From Halorhodospira abdelmalekii (GTDB lineage Bacteria; Pseudomonadota; Gammaproteobacteria; Nitrococcales; Halorhodospiraceae), in assembly GCF_016583625.1 (NCBI RefSeq), contig NZ_NRRN01000036.1, forward strand, positions 1 through 33,248: a stretch of 33,248 nt of DNA, given 5' to 3'. The translations under genes and the position numbers were made by a program. A model generated the notes under the pieces. That model was not told the DNA's origin, ran no database searches, and saw only the letters and a program-made list of their open reading frames with translations. Positions 15,671 through 23,860 of the stretch are shown here, piece after piece (position 1 is the first letter of the stretch; each line of letters starts with the position of its first letter).

Positions 15671-18395
15671 AATCCGGCTGGCGCGGCGCCAGCGACTCGA
15701 TCCACTGCCGCAGCTCCGCGCGATCCAGCGGCTTGCTCAGAAATGCATCGAAAAGACCGGTCTCAAGGACCGACTCCACCTCGCTGCGGGCATAGGCAGT
15801 GTAAAGGGCAATAGGCACCCGGGTGTGTCCTTGGGCCCTCTCCTCTGATCGTATGCGCTCGGCCAGCTCCTCACCATCGAATCCGGGCATGTTGCGGTCG
15901 ATGACCAAAGCATCAAAAGTCCGTGTTTGCCAGGCCTCCAGAGCGCCGGCGCCGTCCTCGGCCGTGGTGACCGTGCAGCCGAGTTGCTCGAGCAGGGTCC
16001 GGGCCAGGAAGACATTGACCGTCTCGTCATCGGCCACCAACACATTCAGTGTGCTGGCCGGAGCATCCCCGCCAAGGGAAGGGGGGGCACGGCCGCAGCC
16101 TGAGTCGGCGTTCTGGGTCGCCTCGAGCGCCGCAACCGGCGGCAACGGGAGCGTCACGCTAAACGTGGAGCCCTTCCCAGGCACGCTCTGAAGCGTAAGC
16201 TCGCCGCCAAAAAGTTCGGTAAGTTCGTGCACGATAGCCAGCCCCAGACCGTGGCCACTGCGCGAGCCTCGGTAGCCGGCGCGATCGAAGGCCGCGAAGA
16301 TGTGCTCCTGATCCTCTGGGGAGATCCCCGGCCCGGTATCGCGCACCCGGAAGCTGATCCATTCACCGTGGCCTGCGCTTACCGTCAGATCGACTTGGCC
16401 CTCATTGGTGTACTTGATCGCGTTACTGAGCAGGTTCGACAGGATCTGGCCCAGCCGGGTGGCATCGGCCTCTACCCACTGCGGCACGCCAGGCTCGATT
16501 TCACTAGTGAACTGCAGGCCGTGCTCTTCGGCGAGGTGGCGGTGCACGGTGCACTGGCTTTCGATCGCGGCGTGCAGATCAAACGGCGCTGGCTGCAACT
16601 TGAGCCGGCCAGACTGCAACCTACCGAGATCGAGCAACGAATCAATCAGCTCCAGCAGCCGACGGCTGGCGTGGCGGCACTGCTGCACGTAGCTTTGGCG
16701 CTGCTCCTCCCCCAGATCCGATGTGGCAAGCAGCTCGACGAATCCGGTCAACGCGTTAAGCGGCGTGCGCAGGTCGTGGCCGACGGCGTTGAGGAAGGTG
16801 GTCTTGGCCGCCACTGCCTCGGCCAAATCCTGTGCCGCTCGCTTCTGATCGCTGATATCGAAGCTTACGCCAAGCATTTCCACCAGCTCGCCGCGAGAAT
16901 TGGTGATGGGGTGGATCGTGAGCAGCGCCGGGAATCTACTGCCATCCCGGCGAACCAGTTCCGTCTCCATGCGGACGGGTTGGTGCTCATGGCACAGGGG
17001 ATCGACATATCCGGGTAGCCGTTCGCTGTCAGCATCAGTATGCAACAGGCTGACGTGTCGGCCGATCAGCTCCTCACGGCTGTATCCAAATAGCGCCTCA
17101 GCACCGGTGCTAGCCTCAAGGATTACCGAATTCAGATCCGTTTTAATCAGGCTGACTGACTCGGCGGCCGCGAAGATCGCTTCGAGATCGTGCTTGCGCG
17201 CCTCAAGTTGCTCGCGCAGCTGCTGTTCAGCCTGCTCAGCACGCCGGCGCTCGGTGATGTCGTGCAAATAGCCGTGCCAGAGCGTACTGCCATCGGCCTG
17301 GCGTTCCGGCGTGGAATTCCCCTCGAGCCAGACCGTTCCCTTTGAGGGGTGGTGGATCCGAAAGCTTTGGCGCCAAGGCGACAAAGTCTTTGCCGATCGT
17401 TCCATGCTTCGGTTAACCTCGTCCCGATCGGCCTCGTACATTAACTCAAAGACGCGATCAGGGCACTCTAGGACCGTTTGCGGCGTAACACCGTAGGTGT
17501 CCTCAACCCCACCATTGGCATAGACAAAGGCATGGCGGCCATCAGGCCAGAGCTGGCATTGATAGATGAACCCGGGCAGCTGCGCGGTGAGGTTAGCCAG
17601 CTGCTCTCGCACTTTTTCCAAAGCCTGGCGCTCGCTGATATCGCGCAGGATACCGGCAGCATGCCAGCGCCCGGCAATCTGCACCGGCGCCAGAGTCAAT
17701 TCCAGTGGGATCTCGTGCCCATCCCGGTGGACCGCCTCGACCTCCGTGTGCTCTCCCACGCGGGTCTTCCCCCCAGACTCCCGGAAATAGCGCATACCTG
17801 CCTGCATGGCCGCCCTGTGGCGCTCAGGGACGAAGCGGTCATGGAAGGGGGCGCCCTCAAGTTCTTCGGCGCGATAGCCGAGCAGCTTCTCGAAGGCCGG
17901 GTTGCAGTACACCAACCGGTCCTCGGCATCGATCAGCACAATAGCATCGAGTGCGGCGGTGGTGATCGCCTGGAACTTGGCTTCAGCGGCTTGATGCGCC
18001 TGTTCGAGATGACGCCTGTCGGTGATGTCCTCGAGGATATGGACGGAGTACCGGTAGGCCCCTTGTGCATCCCGGGCAGTATACGAGCGTGATAGGAAAG
18101 ACCGGCCATCTGGCACAGAGAACTCCTCGGCGATCTCTGAACAGCCGGTCTCGGAAGCACTGCGTTGCCCGGCCGACAGATTGGCCATGGCCGACTGACA
18201 GTCGGGCAAGGGGCCATCGCCGCGGGGAAAGAAGTGCCAGTAAGGTTGGCCGATCACCTCTTCGAGCGTGGCGCCAGCCTCTCGGAGGTAGGCGCGGTTC
18301 GCCCGCAGGATGCGATACTCCTGATCGTGGATGAAGACCGGATGCCCCATGGCATCCATGGCATCGTCCCAGCTAGGAGTTAGAGGTGGGTCCAT
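15669..18395 (-). CDS. PAS4-HisKA-HATPase-REC hybrid histidine kinase
   Basis: The 908-residue protein starts at ATG 18395 after GGGAG. It has four PAS/PAC units (about 10-130, 140-265, 275-395, 405-525; PAC ends DITDRR, DISERQ, DITERR, DISDQK). Next come HisKA with the phospho-accepting His540 in HDLRTPLNAL, an HATPase with N box NLLSNAIKYT, G1 DTGPGIS and G2 GHGLGLAIV, and a receiver with the acidic pair in VADDE, phospho-acceptor Asp833 (IDRNMPGFDG) and Lys in SKPLD. No membrane helix is seen, so it is probably a soluble sensor. From SDQKRAA onward it is close to the kinase at 30359. Its end is unusual: the stop codon and last base come from the PIN fragment at the joint near 15670. Confidence 0.92.
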   Translation of the reverse strand: MDPPLTPSWDDAMDAMGHPVFIHDQEYRILRANRAYLREAGATLEEVIGQPYWHFFPRGDGPLPDCQSAMANLSAGQRSASETGCSEIAEEFSVPDGRSFLSRSYTARDAQGAYRYSVHILEDITDRRHLEQAHQAAEAKFQAITTAALDAIVLIDAEDRLVYCNPAFEKLLGYRAEELEGAPFHDRFVPERHRAAMQAGMRYFRESGGKTRVGEHTEVEAVHRDGHEIPLELTLAPVQIAGRWHAAGILRDISERQALEKVREQLANLTAQLPGFIYQCQLWPDGRHAFVYANGGVEDTYGVTPQTVLECPDRVFELMYEADRDEVNRSMERSAKTLSPWRQSFRIHHPSKGTVWLEGNSTPERQADGSTLWHGYLHDITERRRAEQAEQQLREQLEARKHDLEAIFAAAESVSLIKTDLNSVILEASTGAEALFGYSREELIGRHVSLLHTDADSERLPGYVDPLCHEHQPVRMETELVRRDGSRFPALLTIHPITNSRGELVEMLGVSFDISDQKRAAQDLAEAVAAKTTFLNAVGHDLRTPLNALTGFVELLATSDLGEEQRQSYVQQCRHASRRLLELIDSLLDLGRLQSGRLKLQPAPFDLHAAIESQCTVHRHLAEEHGLQFTSEIEPGVPQWVEADATRLGQILSNLLSNAIKYTNEGQVDLTVSAGHGEWISFRVRDTGPGISPEDQEHIFAAFDRAGYRGSRSGHGLGLAIVHELTELFGGELTLQSVPGKGSTFSVTLPLPPVAALEATQNADSGCGRAPPSLGGDAPASTLNVLVADDETVNVFLARTLLEQLGCTVTTAEDGAGALEAWQTRTFDALVIDRNMPGFDGEELAERIRSEERAQGHTRVPIALYTAYARSEVESVLETGLFDAFLSKPLDRAELRQWIESLAPRQPD

Positions 18396-18514
18396 GCGGT
18401 TCTCCCGGGGCCCCGGATTATTCAGCGCAGATAGGCAAACAGGTTGGCGTAGCAGCGTATTCTCTTTATAACCATTAGTTTGCAGCCCAAACGGACCAGG
18501 CCCGACGCTACGCC

Positions 18515-19303
18515 ATGGGTGAAACCGTATCGCTGTTCGCGCCGTCGTTCAACAAGGCTCTGCGGCTGGAGACGGGCGCGCAGCCCCTGAGTTCTGACAC
18601 AGGTGCGATCCTCCAACGTGATGCCATCTACTGGGACGAGGCCTGCTGGCGCATGCTCGGCTACGACCCGACCGAAGGGCGGACACTGGGCTTTGCGGAT
18701 TGGCGGGCGCACGCGCATCCGGACGACCTGCCCAAGGCCGAGCGCATTGTCTGGGCGAAGATCAATCGGGGCCAGCCGTTCACGACCGTATTCCGCTACC
18801 GCCGTGCCGATAGGGGCTGGCTTTGGGTGCAGGGTCGGGGGCAGATCGTGGAGCACGCCGCGGATGGTCGCCCTCGACGCATGTTGGGCACTCATGTGGA
18901 GATCGATCGGCTCAAGCGCACCGAGGGCGAACTCCGCCAGCGTGAGCACTGGCTCGGGGCGCTCCAGTCGATCACGGCCAATCCCCACCGAACGCTGGAC
19001 GACAAACTTGTCGAGGTGCTGCGGTTGAGCGCTGAGGTTCTAGACCTCCCTTATGCCCGGCTCAGCCGCATCGGAGAGGGTAACTGCACCATTCGCGCCG
19101 CCTATCCGGAACGCGACGCGGCCCCGACCGGGACGGTCCACGGGCTTAGCGGCGCGTGCTGCGTACACCGGATCGCTGAGGAGCCGCAGCTGGCCGGGCC
19201 GTGGCTTCAGTGGGAGGAGCACAAGCGGCCGCAGTCCGTTCGGGGGGACGGCCCCGTGGGATTCGCCGGCGGGGACGGCGCACGGCGGCTGAGTCCGCTC
19301 TAG
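18515..19303 (+). pseudogene. Chimera: IS1380-type transposase N-terminus fused to PAS-GAF of the cyclase
   Basis: The first 33 residues (SLFAPSFNKALRLETGAQPL, then SSDTGAILQ) resemble the N-terminus of IS1380-family transposases. At about 18613 (AACGTGATGCC) the frame passes without break into a near-identical copy of cyclase sequence 7241-7922: part of PAS4 (DAIYWDEACWRMLGYDP), its PAC, and GAF2. It stops at TAG 19301-19303, where roughly 695 bases with the rest of GAF2 and the whole GGDEF are missing. The 262-residue product would be a sensor with no output. It is probably a pseudogene, although the transposase start could drive its expression. Confidence 0.7.
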
Positions 19304-19388
19304 CTAACGAAGCTGGAGCGTCCTAAAACGATGTCTACAACTGCGACACTGGCTTTATGCCGCCAGAGATCATCAAGGTCAGTGGTCA
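19302..19388 (+). repeat. Repeat of cyclase 3' flank (copy of 8615-8703)
   Basis: Second copy of the cyclase stop region and flank. Its last bases GTGGTCA supply the final codons and stop of the ABC exporter on the minus strand, so the exporter's end was set by this joint. Confidence 0.75.
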
Positions 19389-21130
19389 ATACTTTCCGAA
19401 AACTGCAGGGCACAGAAACGGCGATACAGCGCGCTGCTTGCTTGCAGCTCGCGGTGCACGCCCTGCCCTTCGATCTGGCCACGGTTGAAGACGACGATTC
19501 GATCGGCCGCTTTAACCGTTGCCAGTCGATGGGCGATCACTACGGTGGTGCGGTCGGCCATCAGCCGCTGTAGCGCCTGCTGCACCGTCTCCTCACTCTC
19601 CGGATCGAGAGCGCTGGTCGCCTCGTCGAGCAGCAGCAAGGCGGGATTGCGCAGCAGCGCCCGTGCGATGGCGATGCGCTGGCGTTGGCCACCGGAGAGT
19701 TGCACCCCATTGGGGCCAAGATCGGAGTCCAGACCCTGCGGCAGTGCCCTTAGAAAATCGAGGGCGTTGGCATCCCGAGCAGCCTGCTCGACCTCCGCAT
19801 CGCTCGCATCGGGCCGACCATAGCGGATATTCTCCGCAGCGCTGCCGGTAAAGAGCACCGGCTCCTGCGCCACCAGGCCGATGCAACTGCGCAGTTGGGA
19901 CGGATCGAGCGCACGCAGCTCGATCCCATCAAACCGTACACATCCCTGATCGGGATCGTGGAACCGCAACAGCAGCTGCAACACGGTACTCTTTCCGGCT
20001 CCAGAGGGGCCGACCAGAGCAACCCGCTGACCGGCTTCGACAGTAAGGCTCACCGCGCGCAAAACCGGCTGCTTGCGGCGGCTAGGATAGCTAAAGGTGA
20101 CCTCCTCGAGGGCCACTTCACCGCGCGGCGGCCACGACAGCGGCGTAGGCTGGGCCGGAGCCTGGATCTGCGGCTTCGCATCGATGAGCTCAAAGATGCG
20201 ATCGGTCGCCCCAACAGCCCGCAAGACATCGCCGGCCACCTCAGCGATAGAGGCTACCGAGCTGGCCGCCAAGACCGCGTAAAAGACAAAGGCCGAGAGC
20301 TCACCGGAACTCATGCGGCCCGCCAACACCTCATGCCCGCCCTGCCACAACACAGCGCCCACCGCCGCAAAGATGAGCAGCACCGCCACGCCGGCGAGCC
20401 ACGAACGCTGCCAAGTCCGCAAGATGGCGGTCGCGAAGGCCTGTTCGACCCGCTCGGCGTAGCGGCGACGATCCTGCTCCTCATGGCCAAAGGCCTGTAC
20501 GGTGGACATGGCGTGGAGCGATTCGCCGGCAAAGCTGCCGACATCGGCCACGCGGCTCTGGCTCTCCCGCGAAAGGCGGCGTACGCGCCGACCGAACCAA
20601 AAGATGGGCAGCAGGATCAGCGGAATGCCGCCAACCACGAGAGCGGCCAGCTGCGGGCTGGTGATAAAGAGCAGCGTCAATGCACCGACGAAGGTCAAGG
20701 TGCTGCGCAGTGCGATGGAGAGCGCTGAACCGAAGAGCGTCTGCAGCACACTGGTGTCAGCCGTAAGGCGCGACTGAATTTCGCCGGCGCCATTGCGTTC
20801 GAAGAAGTCGGGCTCAAGCGTCAACAGCCGGTGAAAGACGCGGCGGCGTAAGTCGGCGGCGAGGCGTTCGCCGATCCAAGTAATCAGGTAGTGGCGACTC
20901 GCCGAGGCGATCGCTAGCACCGTAATCAGGCCCAGAGTCACCACCAGAGCACGGTCGAGCATTTGGGCGTTGCCGGCCGCGATCCCCTGATCGATAAGCA
21001 GGCGCAAGCCTTGGCCGATGGCCAACACCCCACCGGCAGCGATCAGCATCGCCACCGCCGCTGCGGCGAGCCGCCAACGGTAGGGGGCAACCATGCGGGC
21101 TAGGCGCCAGAGGGTCGATTTTGCGAACAC
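19379..21130 (-). CDS. MsbA-like ABC exporter, fused membrane and ATPase domains
   Basis: The 583-residue half-transporter works as a homodimer at the inner membrane, probably exporting lipids or hydrophobic compounds. The six-helix membrane domain spans about 15-310; the ATPase domain has Walker A GPSGAGKST, Q-loop LVAQEP, signature LSGGQRQRIAIARAL, Walker B LLLLDEATSAL and switch His in IAHRLAT. GTG 21130 is the start, with AAGGA nine bases upstream. The length is normal, but the last residues (SESIDH) and the stop lie in sequence shared with the cyclase flank. Two short pieces of this gene recur at 23019-23110 and 23703-23763. Confidence 0.92.
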   Translation of the reverse strand: MFAKSTLWRLARMVAPYRWRLAAAAVAMLIAAGGVLAIGQGLRLLIDQGIAAGNAQMLDRALVVTLGLITVLAIASASRHYLITWIGERLAADLRRRVFHRLLTLEPDFFERNGAGEIQSRLTADTSVLQTLFGSALSIALRSTLTFVGALTLLFITSPQLAALVVGGIPLILLPIFWFGRRVRRLSRESQSRVADVGSFAGESLHAMSTVQAFGHEEQDRRRYAERVEQAFATAILRTWQRSWLAGVAVLLIFAAVGAVLWQGGHEVLAGRMSSGELSAFVFYAVLAASSVASIAEVAGDVLRAVGATDRIFELIDAKPQIQAPAQPTPLSWPPRGEVALEEVTFSYPSRRKQPVLRAVSLTVEAGQRVALVGPSGAGKSTVLQLLLRFHDPDQGCVRFDGIELRALDPSQLRSCIGLVAQEPVLFTGSAAENIRYGRPDASDAEVEQAARDANALDFLRALPQGLDSDLGPNGVQLSGGQRQRIAIARALLRNPALLLLDEATSALDPESEETVQQALQRLMADRTTVVIAHRLATVKAADRIVVFNRGQIEGQGVHRELQASSALYRRFCALQFSESIDH

Positions 21131-21222
21131 AGATGGGGGTCCTTAGGTATCGCGTCCTGCTGAGCTGAGCGTTAGAGCGGGCGCGGCGTCACTCGGTGGG
21201 CCATTCATCGAGCGACTCATAC

Positions 21223-21486
21223 TCACCGATAGACCTCGCGTCGGTGTCCAATTCGGATAACCAGTACCACCAGAGCCTCATCGCGTATCGCGCAGACGAG
21301 GCGATAACTCCCCACCCGGTAGCGCCACAGCGGCGCCATCTTTCCCCTAAGCGGCTGACCTAGCTGCCGAGGGTCGTCCGACGCGCTCAGCCGCTCCTCG
21401 AATTGACGTATCCGCTGCCGCGCCTCGTGGTCGAGTTTTTTCGCGTCCTTCTGGGCTGAGCGGGTGAACTTAATCGCCCAAGCCAC
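21223..21486 (-). CDS. RelE/ParE-family toxin
   Basis: The 87-residue basic protein has the RelE fold signature: AIKFTRSAQKDAKKLD at the start, PLRGKMAPLWRYRVGSYRL in the core and VIRIGHRREVYR at the end. Such toxins cleave mRNA in the ribosome or poison gyrase. GTG 21486 overlaps the antitoxin by 17 bases, so the two are translationally coupled. Confidence 0.88.
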   Translation of the reverse strand: MAWAIKFTRSAQKDAKKLDHEARQRIRQFEERLSASDDPRQLGQPLRGKMAPLWRYRVGSYRLVCAIRDEALVVLVIRIGHRREVYR

Positions 21487-21700
21487 TCCAGAACTCCTCC
21501 GAGTCGATCACCTCCTCCTCGCCCCGTCTCACCCGCTCCAGGGCCTTCTCTGCCAGGTAAACGTCCTCCATGTCCTCCAGGCGGTCCTCGATGGCCTCAC
21601 GGATGTAATAGGCGGTGGTACGGCCGGTCTGCTCGGCCAGCGCCTTCAGGCGGTCATAGGTCTCCGTCGGGAGCCTGACAGCAGTTTGTGTTGTTCGCAT
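21470..21700 (-). CDS. Ribbon-helix-helix antitoxin (RelB/CopG-like)
   Basis: The 76-residue protein starts at ATG 21700. It has an N-terminal ribbon-helix-helix (TTQTAVRLPTETYDRLKAL, then TGRTTAYYIREAIEDRLED) that should bind the palindrome just upstream. Its acidic C-terminus (EEVIDSEEFWSGLGD) should neutralise the toxin. A longer frame to 21733 starts inside the operator and is rejected. With the toxin it forms a complete module between the ABC exporter and a GGDEF remnant. Confidence 0.88.
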   Translation of the reverse strand: MRTTQTAVRLPTETYDRLKALAEQTGRTTAYYIREAIEDRLEDMEDVYLAEKALERVRRGEEEVIDSEEFWSGLGD

Positions 21701-21718
21701 GAGCCGCCCCCCGCTAAA

Positions 21719-21738
21719 TTGGTATGTTTGCATACCAA
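21719..21738 (-). promoter_or_regulatory. Operator palindrome of the RHH-RelE module
   Basis: TTGGTATG-TTTG-CATACCAA is a perfect 8-base inverted repeat lying 18 bases before the antitoxin ATG. It overlaps the likely -10 element, as expected for autorepression by the antitoxin or the toxin-antitoxin complex. Confidence 0.65.
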
Positions 21739-21760
21739 AAAGATACCACTATCGTGGCAA
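21732..21760 (-). promoter_or_regulatory. Probable sigma-70 promoter of the RHH-RelE module
   Basis: TTGCCA (21755-21760) and TGGTAT (21732-21737) are separated by 17 bases. The -35 is good and the -10 is weak, and the -10 lies inside the operator palindrome. Confidence 0.4.
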
Positions 21761-21823
21761 TAGGCAAGCCTCCGGTTTGCACTCCCCACTGGGGCGCACT
21801 ACACCGGCCGCAGCTGCGTAACC

Positions 21824-22021
21824 TTAGCGCCCTCTGGATCGGGCCTGCTTGACCTGATACATGGCGGCATCGGCACGATTGAGCAAGTCCTGGGGCGTCT
21901 CCTCGGGGTTGGCCACGGCGACACCGACACTGCAGCCGACCCGCACCAGCTGGCCCTTGGCCTCGATAGGAAGCGACAACTGTTCTTCGGCGCGCTTAGC
22001 CAGGCGGCGGCAGAAACGCAA
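21824..22021 (-). pseudogene. C-terminal fragment of a GGDEF domain
   Basis: The frame encodes VRVGCSVGVAVANPEETPQD followed by LLNRADAAMYQVKQARSRGR, the last third of a diguanylate-cyclase domain. The GGDEF loop and everything before it are absent, and upstream of about 22010 the similarity fades. It differs from the intact cyclase at 5534, so it comes from another gene. Confidence 0.75.
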
Positions 22022-22073
22022 TGAGAAGCCGGGGACGTAGACCCAGACGGCTTAGAAGACGGCTGCTCTTGGC

Positions 22074-22136
22074 ATGGATCCTCCTAAGTGGTGCTTTGCG
22101 CCGACGGGCCTTATGATCCTTGTCGGAGGGATCCAT
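22074..22136. repeat. Near-perfect inverted repeat with 40-base interior
   Basis: ATGGATCCTCC (22074-22084) and GGAGGGATCCAT (22125-22136) are inverted repeats differing by one unpaired base. The interior encodes nothing recognised. It could be a relict element end or a hairpin. It sits in a gene-poor 340-base stretch. Confidence 0.45.
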
Positions 22137-22163
22137 GGGGGTGATCATCGATTAGTTCACCTG

Positions 22164-22262
22164 TTAAACCCACCTGTCAAACGGCGCACCGCGGGGGAGT
22201 TCCGCCTGCATCCTCTTGATCATTTGGTGCCGATATTTCATTCCCACGCTATAAAGTAGCAC
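22164..22262 (-). pseudogene. Possible N-terminal fragment of an AbiEi-type antitoxin
   Basis: A short minus-strand frame reads MIKRMQAELPRGAPFD before stopping at 22164. As I recall the family, this resembles the opening of AbiEi-type winged-helix antitoxins, but only about 17 residues match. The rest of 22022-22365 holds the inverted repeat above and nothing else I recognise. Confidence 0.3.
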
Positions 22263-22365
22263 AGGATCCAATCACGCCCTAGAGCCATTGCAAGAGCGCG
22301 CAGAATAAGCCGCAGGTGGCTTCCCCTCGTGGTTCTGCGCTGCGGTGGGTTGTTGATTTCAGGGG

Positions 22366-22995
22366 TCATCCCACCACCGCCTCGCACTGCCGACCTCGCG
22401 CTGGACTCCCGCACCGGGCACTGCCCGCCTCCACAGCTGCCAAAAAGGCACGGATCCGCGGCACGTGACGCTCCAATCCGTCAAAGCCGTGGCTGCCCTC
22501 CTCCTCAACCACCTGCTCACAGCCGTGCAAAGCGGTGATCGCTTCGCGGGCATCCAGCAGTTCATCGCCGAGTTGAGTAAGCAGTAGTAGGTTTTCCTTC
22601 CGGTACTGTGACGGCGCCATGGATCGAAGCGCTTGCAGATGGCCTTCGTGCCACTCATAACGGCTGCCGTCGTGGAGATTAAGACCGCCGGTCGGTCCCA
22701 GTGCACAACGCAGCGTCTCGTAGGGGCGCAGCGCCGGATTGATCAGCACCGCCCGCAGACTCGGGAACCGCTCGCTCAAGCAGAGCGCGTAGAAGCCGCC
22801 GAGGGAACTGCCGATCACGCCGACGGGCTCGAAGCGCGCCACACACTCGATCAGCTCGCTCAGCGTCTCAATCGCCAGCTGCGGATGAGTCGGCAGCGAT
22901 GGGGCGAGGAAGCCAACGGCCTGTAACTGCTGCCGCAGAAGCATTGCTTTGTGGCCTCGCCCACTGCCGCCGAAGCCGTGGATGTAAAGGATCAT
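22366..22995 (-). CDS. yqiA: YqiA-family esterase (copy 2)
   Basis: The 209-residue protein is nearly identical to the copy at 10794, with the same MILYIHGFGGS opening, GSSLGG nucleophile elbow and EEGSHGF. Differences include SGRGHK for SGYGHK and FEPVGV for FEPIGV, plus a slightly different C-terminus (RQCEAVVG). Unlike copy 1, no glycerate kinase follows. Upstream, after about 20 bases of decayed similarity to the copy 1 leader, the sequence becomes an ABC-exporter fragment, so the original promoter may be lost. Confidence 0.85.
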   Translation of the reverse strand: MILYIHGFGGSGRGHKAMLLRQQLQAVGFLAPSLPTHPQLAIETLSELIECVARFEPVGVIGSSLGGFYALCLSERFPSLRAVLINPALRPYETLRCALGPTGGLNLHDGSRYEWHEGHLQALRSMAPSQYRKENLLLLTQLGDELLDAREAITALHGCEQVVEEEGSHGFDGLERHVPRIRAFLAAVEAGSARCGSPARGRQCEAVVG

Positions 22996-23018
22996 TGATC
23001 TGACCTCAGTGACCGACT

Positions 23019-23110
23019 CCGACAGTAAGGCTCATCTCGCGCAAAACCGCTGCTTGCGGCGGCTAGGATAGCCAAAGGTGACCTCCTCGAGGGCCACTTC
23101 GCCGCGCGGC
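23019..23110 (-). pseudogene. Fragment of the ABC exporter gene (copy of about 20038-20130)
   Basis: These bases match, with a few substitutions, the linker between the membrane and ATPase domains of the exporter (EVALEEVTFSYPSRRK). Only this piece is present. It sits between yqiA copy 2 and yoeB. Confidence 0.85.
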
Positions 23111-23115
23111 ACCCC

Positions 23116-23379
23116 CTATTCGTAGTGGCTCCAAAGCCGGAGAACTTTTACCACCCTCTCCTCTTCGAGCACTTGGTACACTAACCGATGCTGAATATTG
23201 ATACGGCGTGAGTAAGCCCCAGCGAGATCACCAATGAGCTTCTCAAACGGCGGCAGTTTGCGATAGGGGTCTTCCGCTATCGGCGTCAATAGCTCTTGGG
23301 CTTTTGGTTTGAGGCCACTGGCGGCCAACTTTTTTGCATCTTTCTGAGCCTGTTTGCTGTAAACCAACTTCCATGTCAC
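23116..23379 (-). CDS. yoeB: YoeB-family mRNA interferase toxin
   Basis: The 87-residue protein fits YoeB/Txe toxins, which cleave mRNA at the ribosome. It has KLVYSKQAQKDAKKL at the start, FEKLIGDLAGAYSRRI and HRLVYQV in the core, and a terminal LWSHYE with the conserved His-Tyr pair. The start ATG overlaps the antitoxin stop by four bases (ATGA), the usual coupling in this family. Confidence 0.92.
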   Translation of the reverse strand: MTWKLVYSKQAQKDAKKLAASGLKPKAQELLTPIAEDPYRKLPPFEKLIGDLAGAYSRRINIQHRLVYQVLEEERVVKVLRLWSHYE

Positions 23380-23618
23380 CAGTCCAATTCCTCATCGCAT
23401 TCGGCCACAGGGGTATCCATCCCCTCACGAATAGATTCCCGCATACCTGGTACAGATAGGAGGTAAAGGGTTTCCTGAATAGCCAACCAATCCTCTTCAG
23501 ACACCAAGACAGCTTTGTTCCGCTTACCCATAATGACGATTGGTTGGTGGGATTCGGCAGTTTCGTCGATCAACCGATAAAGGTTGCTGCGCGCTTCGGT
23601 TGCAGTGATTCCGGCCAT
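23376..23618 (-). CDS. yefM: YefM/Phd-family antitoxin
   Basis: The 80-residue protein starts at ATG 23618 after AAGAGGTG. The N-terminal DNA-binding part is typical (ITATEARSNLYRLIDETAES, then PIVIMGKRNKAVLVSEEDWL). The acidic C-terminus (PVAECDEELDW) should bind YoeB. The module is intact while its surroundings are fragments. Confidence 0.92.
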   Translation of the reverse strand: MAGITATEARSNLYRLIDETAESHQPIVIMGKRNKAVLVSEEDWLAIQETLYLLSVPGMRESIREGMDTPVAECDEELDW

Positions 23619-23655
23619 GACGCACCTCTTGCTCTGGCGTGTTCAACTTTGCATT

Positions 23656-23683
23656 ATTGTACGCCCTTTGGTACGTACGTCAA
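23656..23683 (-). promoter_or_regulatory. Sigma-70 promoter of yefM-yoeB
   Basis: TTGACG (-35, 23678-23683) and TACAAT (-10, 23656-23661) lie 16 bases apart, each differing from consensus by one base. The palindrome GTACGTAC lies in the spacer and is a candidate operator. Confidence 0.65.
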
Positions 23684-23702
23684 AGCGAACGTCCTCTGTG
23701 TT

Positions 23703-23763
23703 GGAGAGACACTGAACCGAAGAGGGTCGGCAGTACGCTGGGGTCAGCCGTAAGGCGCGACTG
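23703..23763 (-). pseudogene. Second fragment of the ABC exporter gene (copy of about 20720-20775)
   Basis: CTGAACCGAAGAG and GGTCAGCCGTAAGGCGCGAC match the exporter's membrane-domain coding region. This piece lies upstream of yefM. The two exporter fragments therefore bracket the yefM-yoeB module, in the same orientation as the parent gene. Confidence 0.75.
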
Positions 23764-23860
23764 AGGGCGACCTTCCACGAGCGGGTGAAGACCCCGGCCA
23801 CATCACCCCGACCCGAGGATCTGCCTAGGTGGCTCGACAGGCTGCTCCGAGGCGACAGAG
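23764..23860 (+). repeat. Scrambled copy of the leader region of the kinase at 30359
   Basis: Three pieces match the stretch 30120-30341: GCGGGTGAAGACCC, CCCGAGGATCTGCCTA and TGGCTCGACAGGCTGCTC (the last continuing GAGGCGAC). Their order differs from that at 30120. The final piece joins the receiver fragment at about 23860. Confidence 0.7.
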
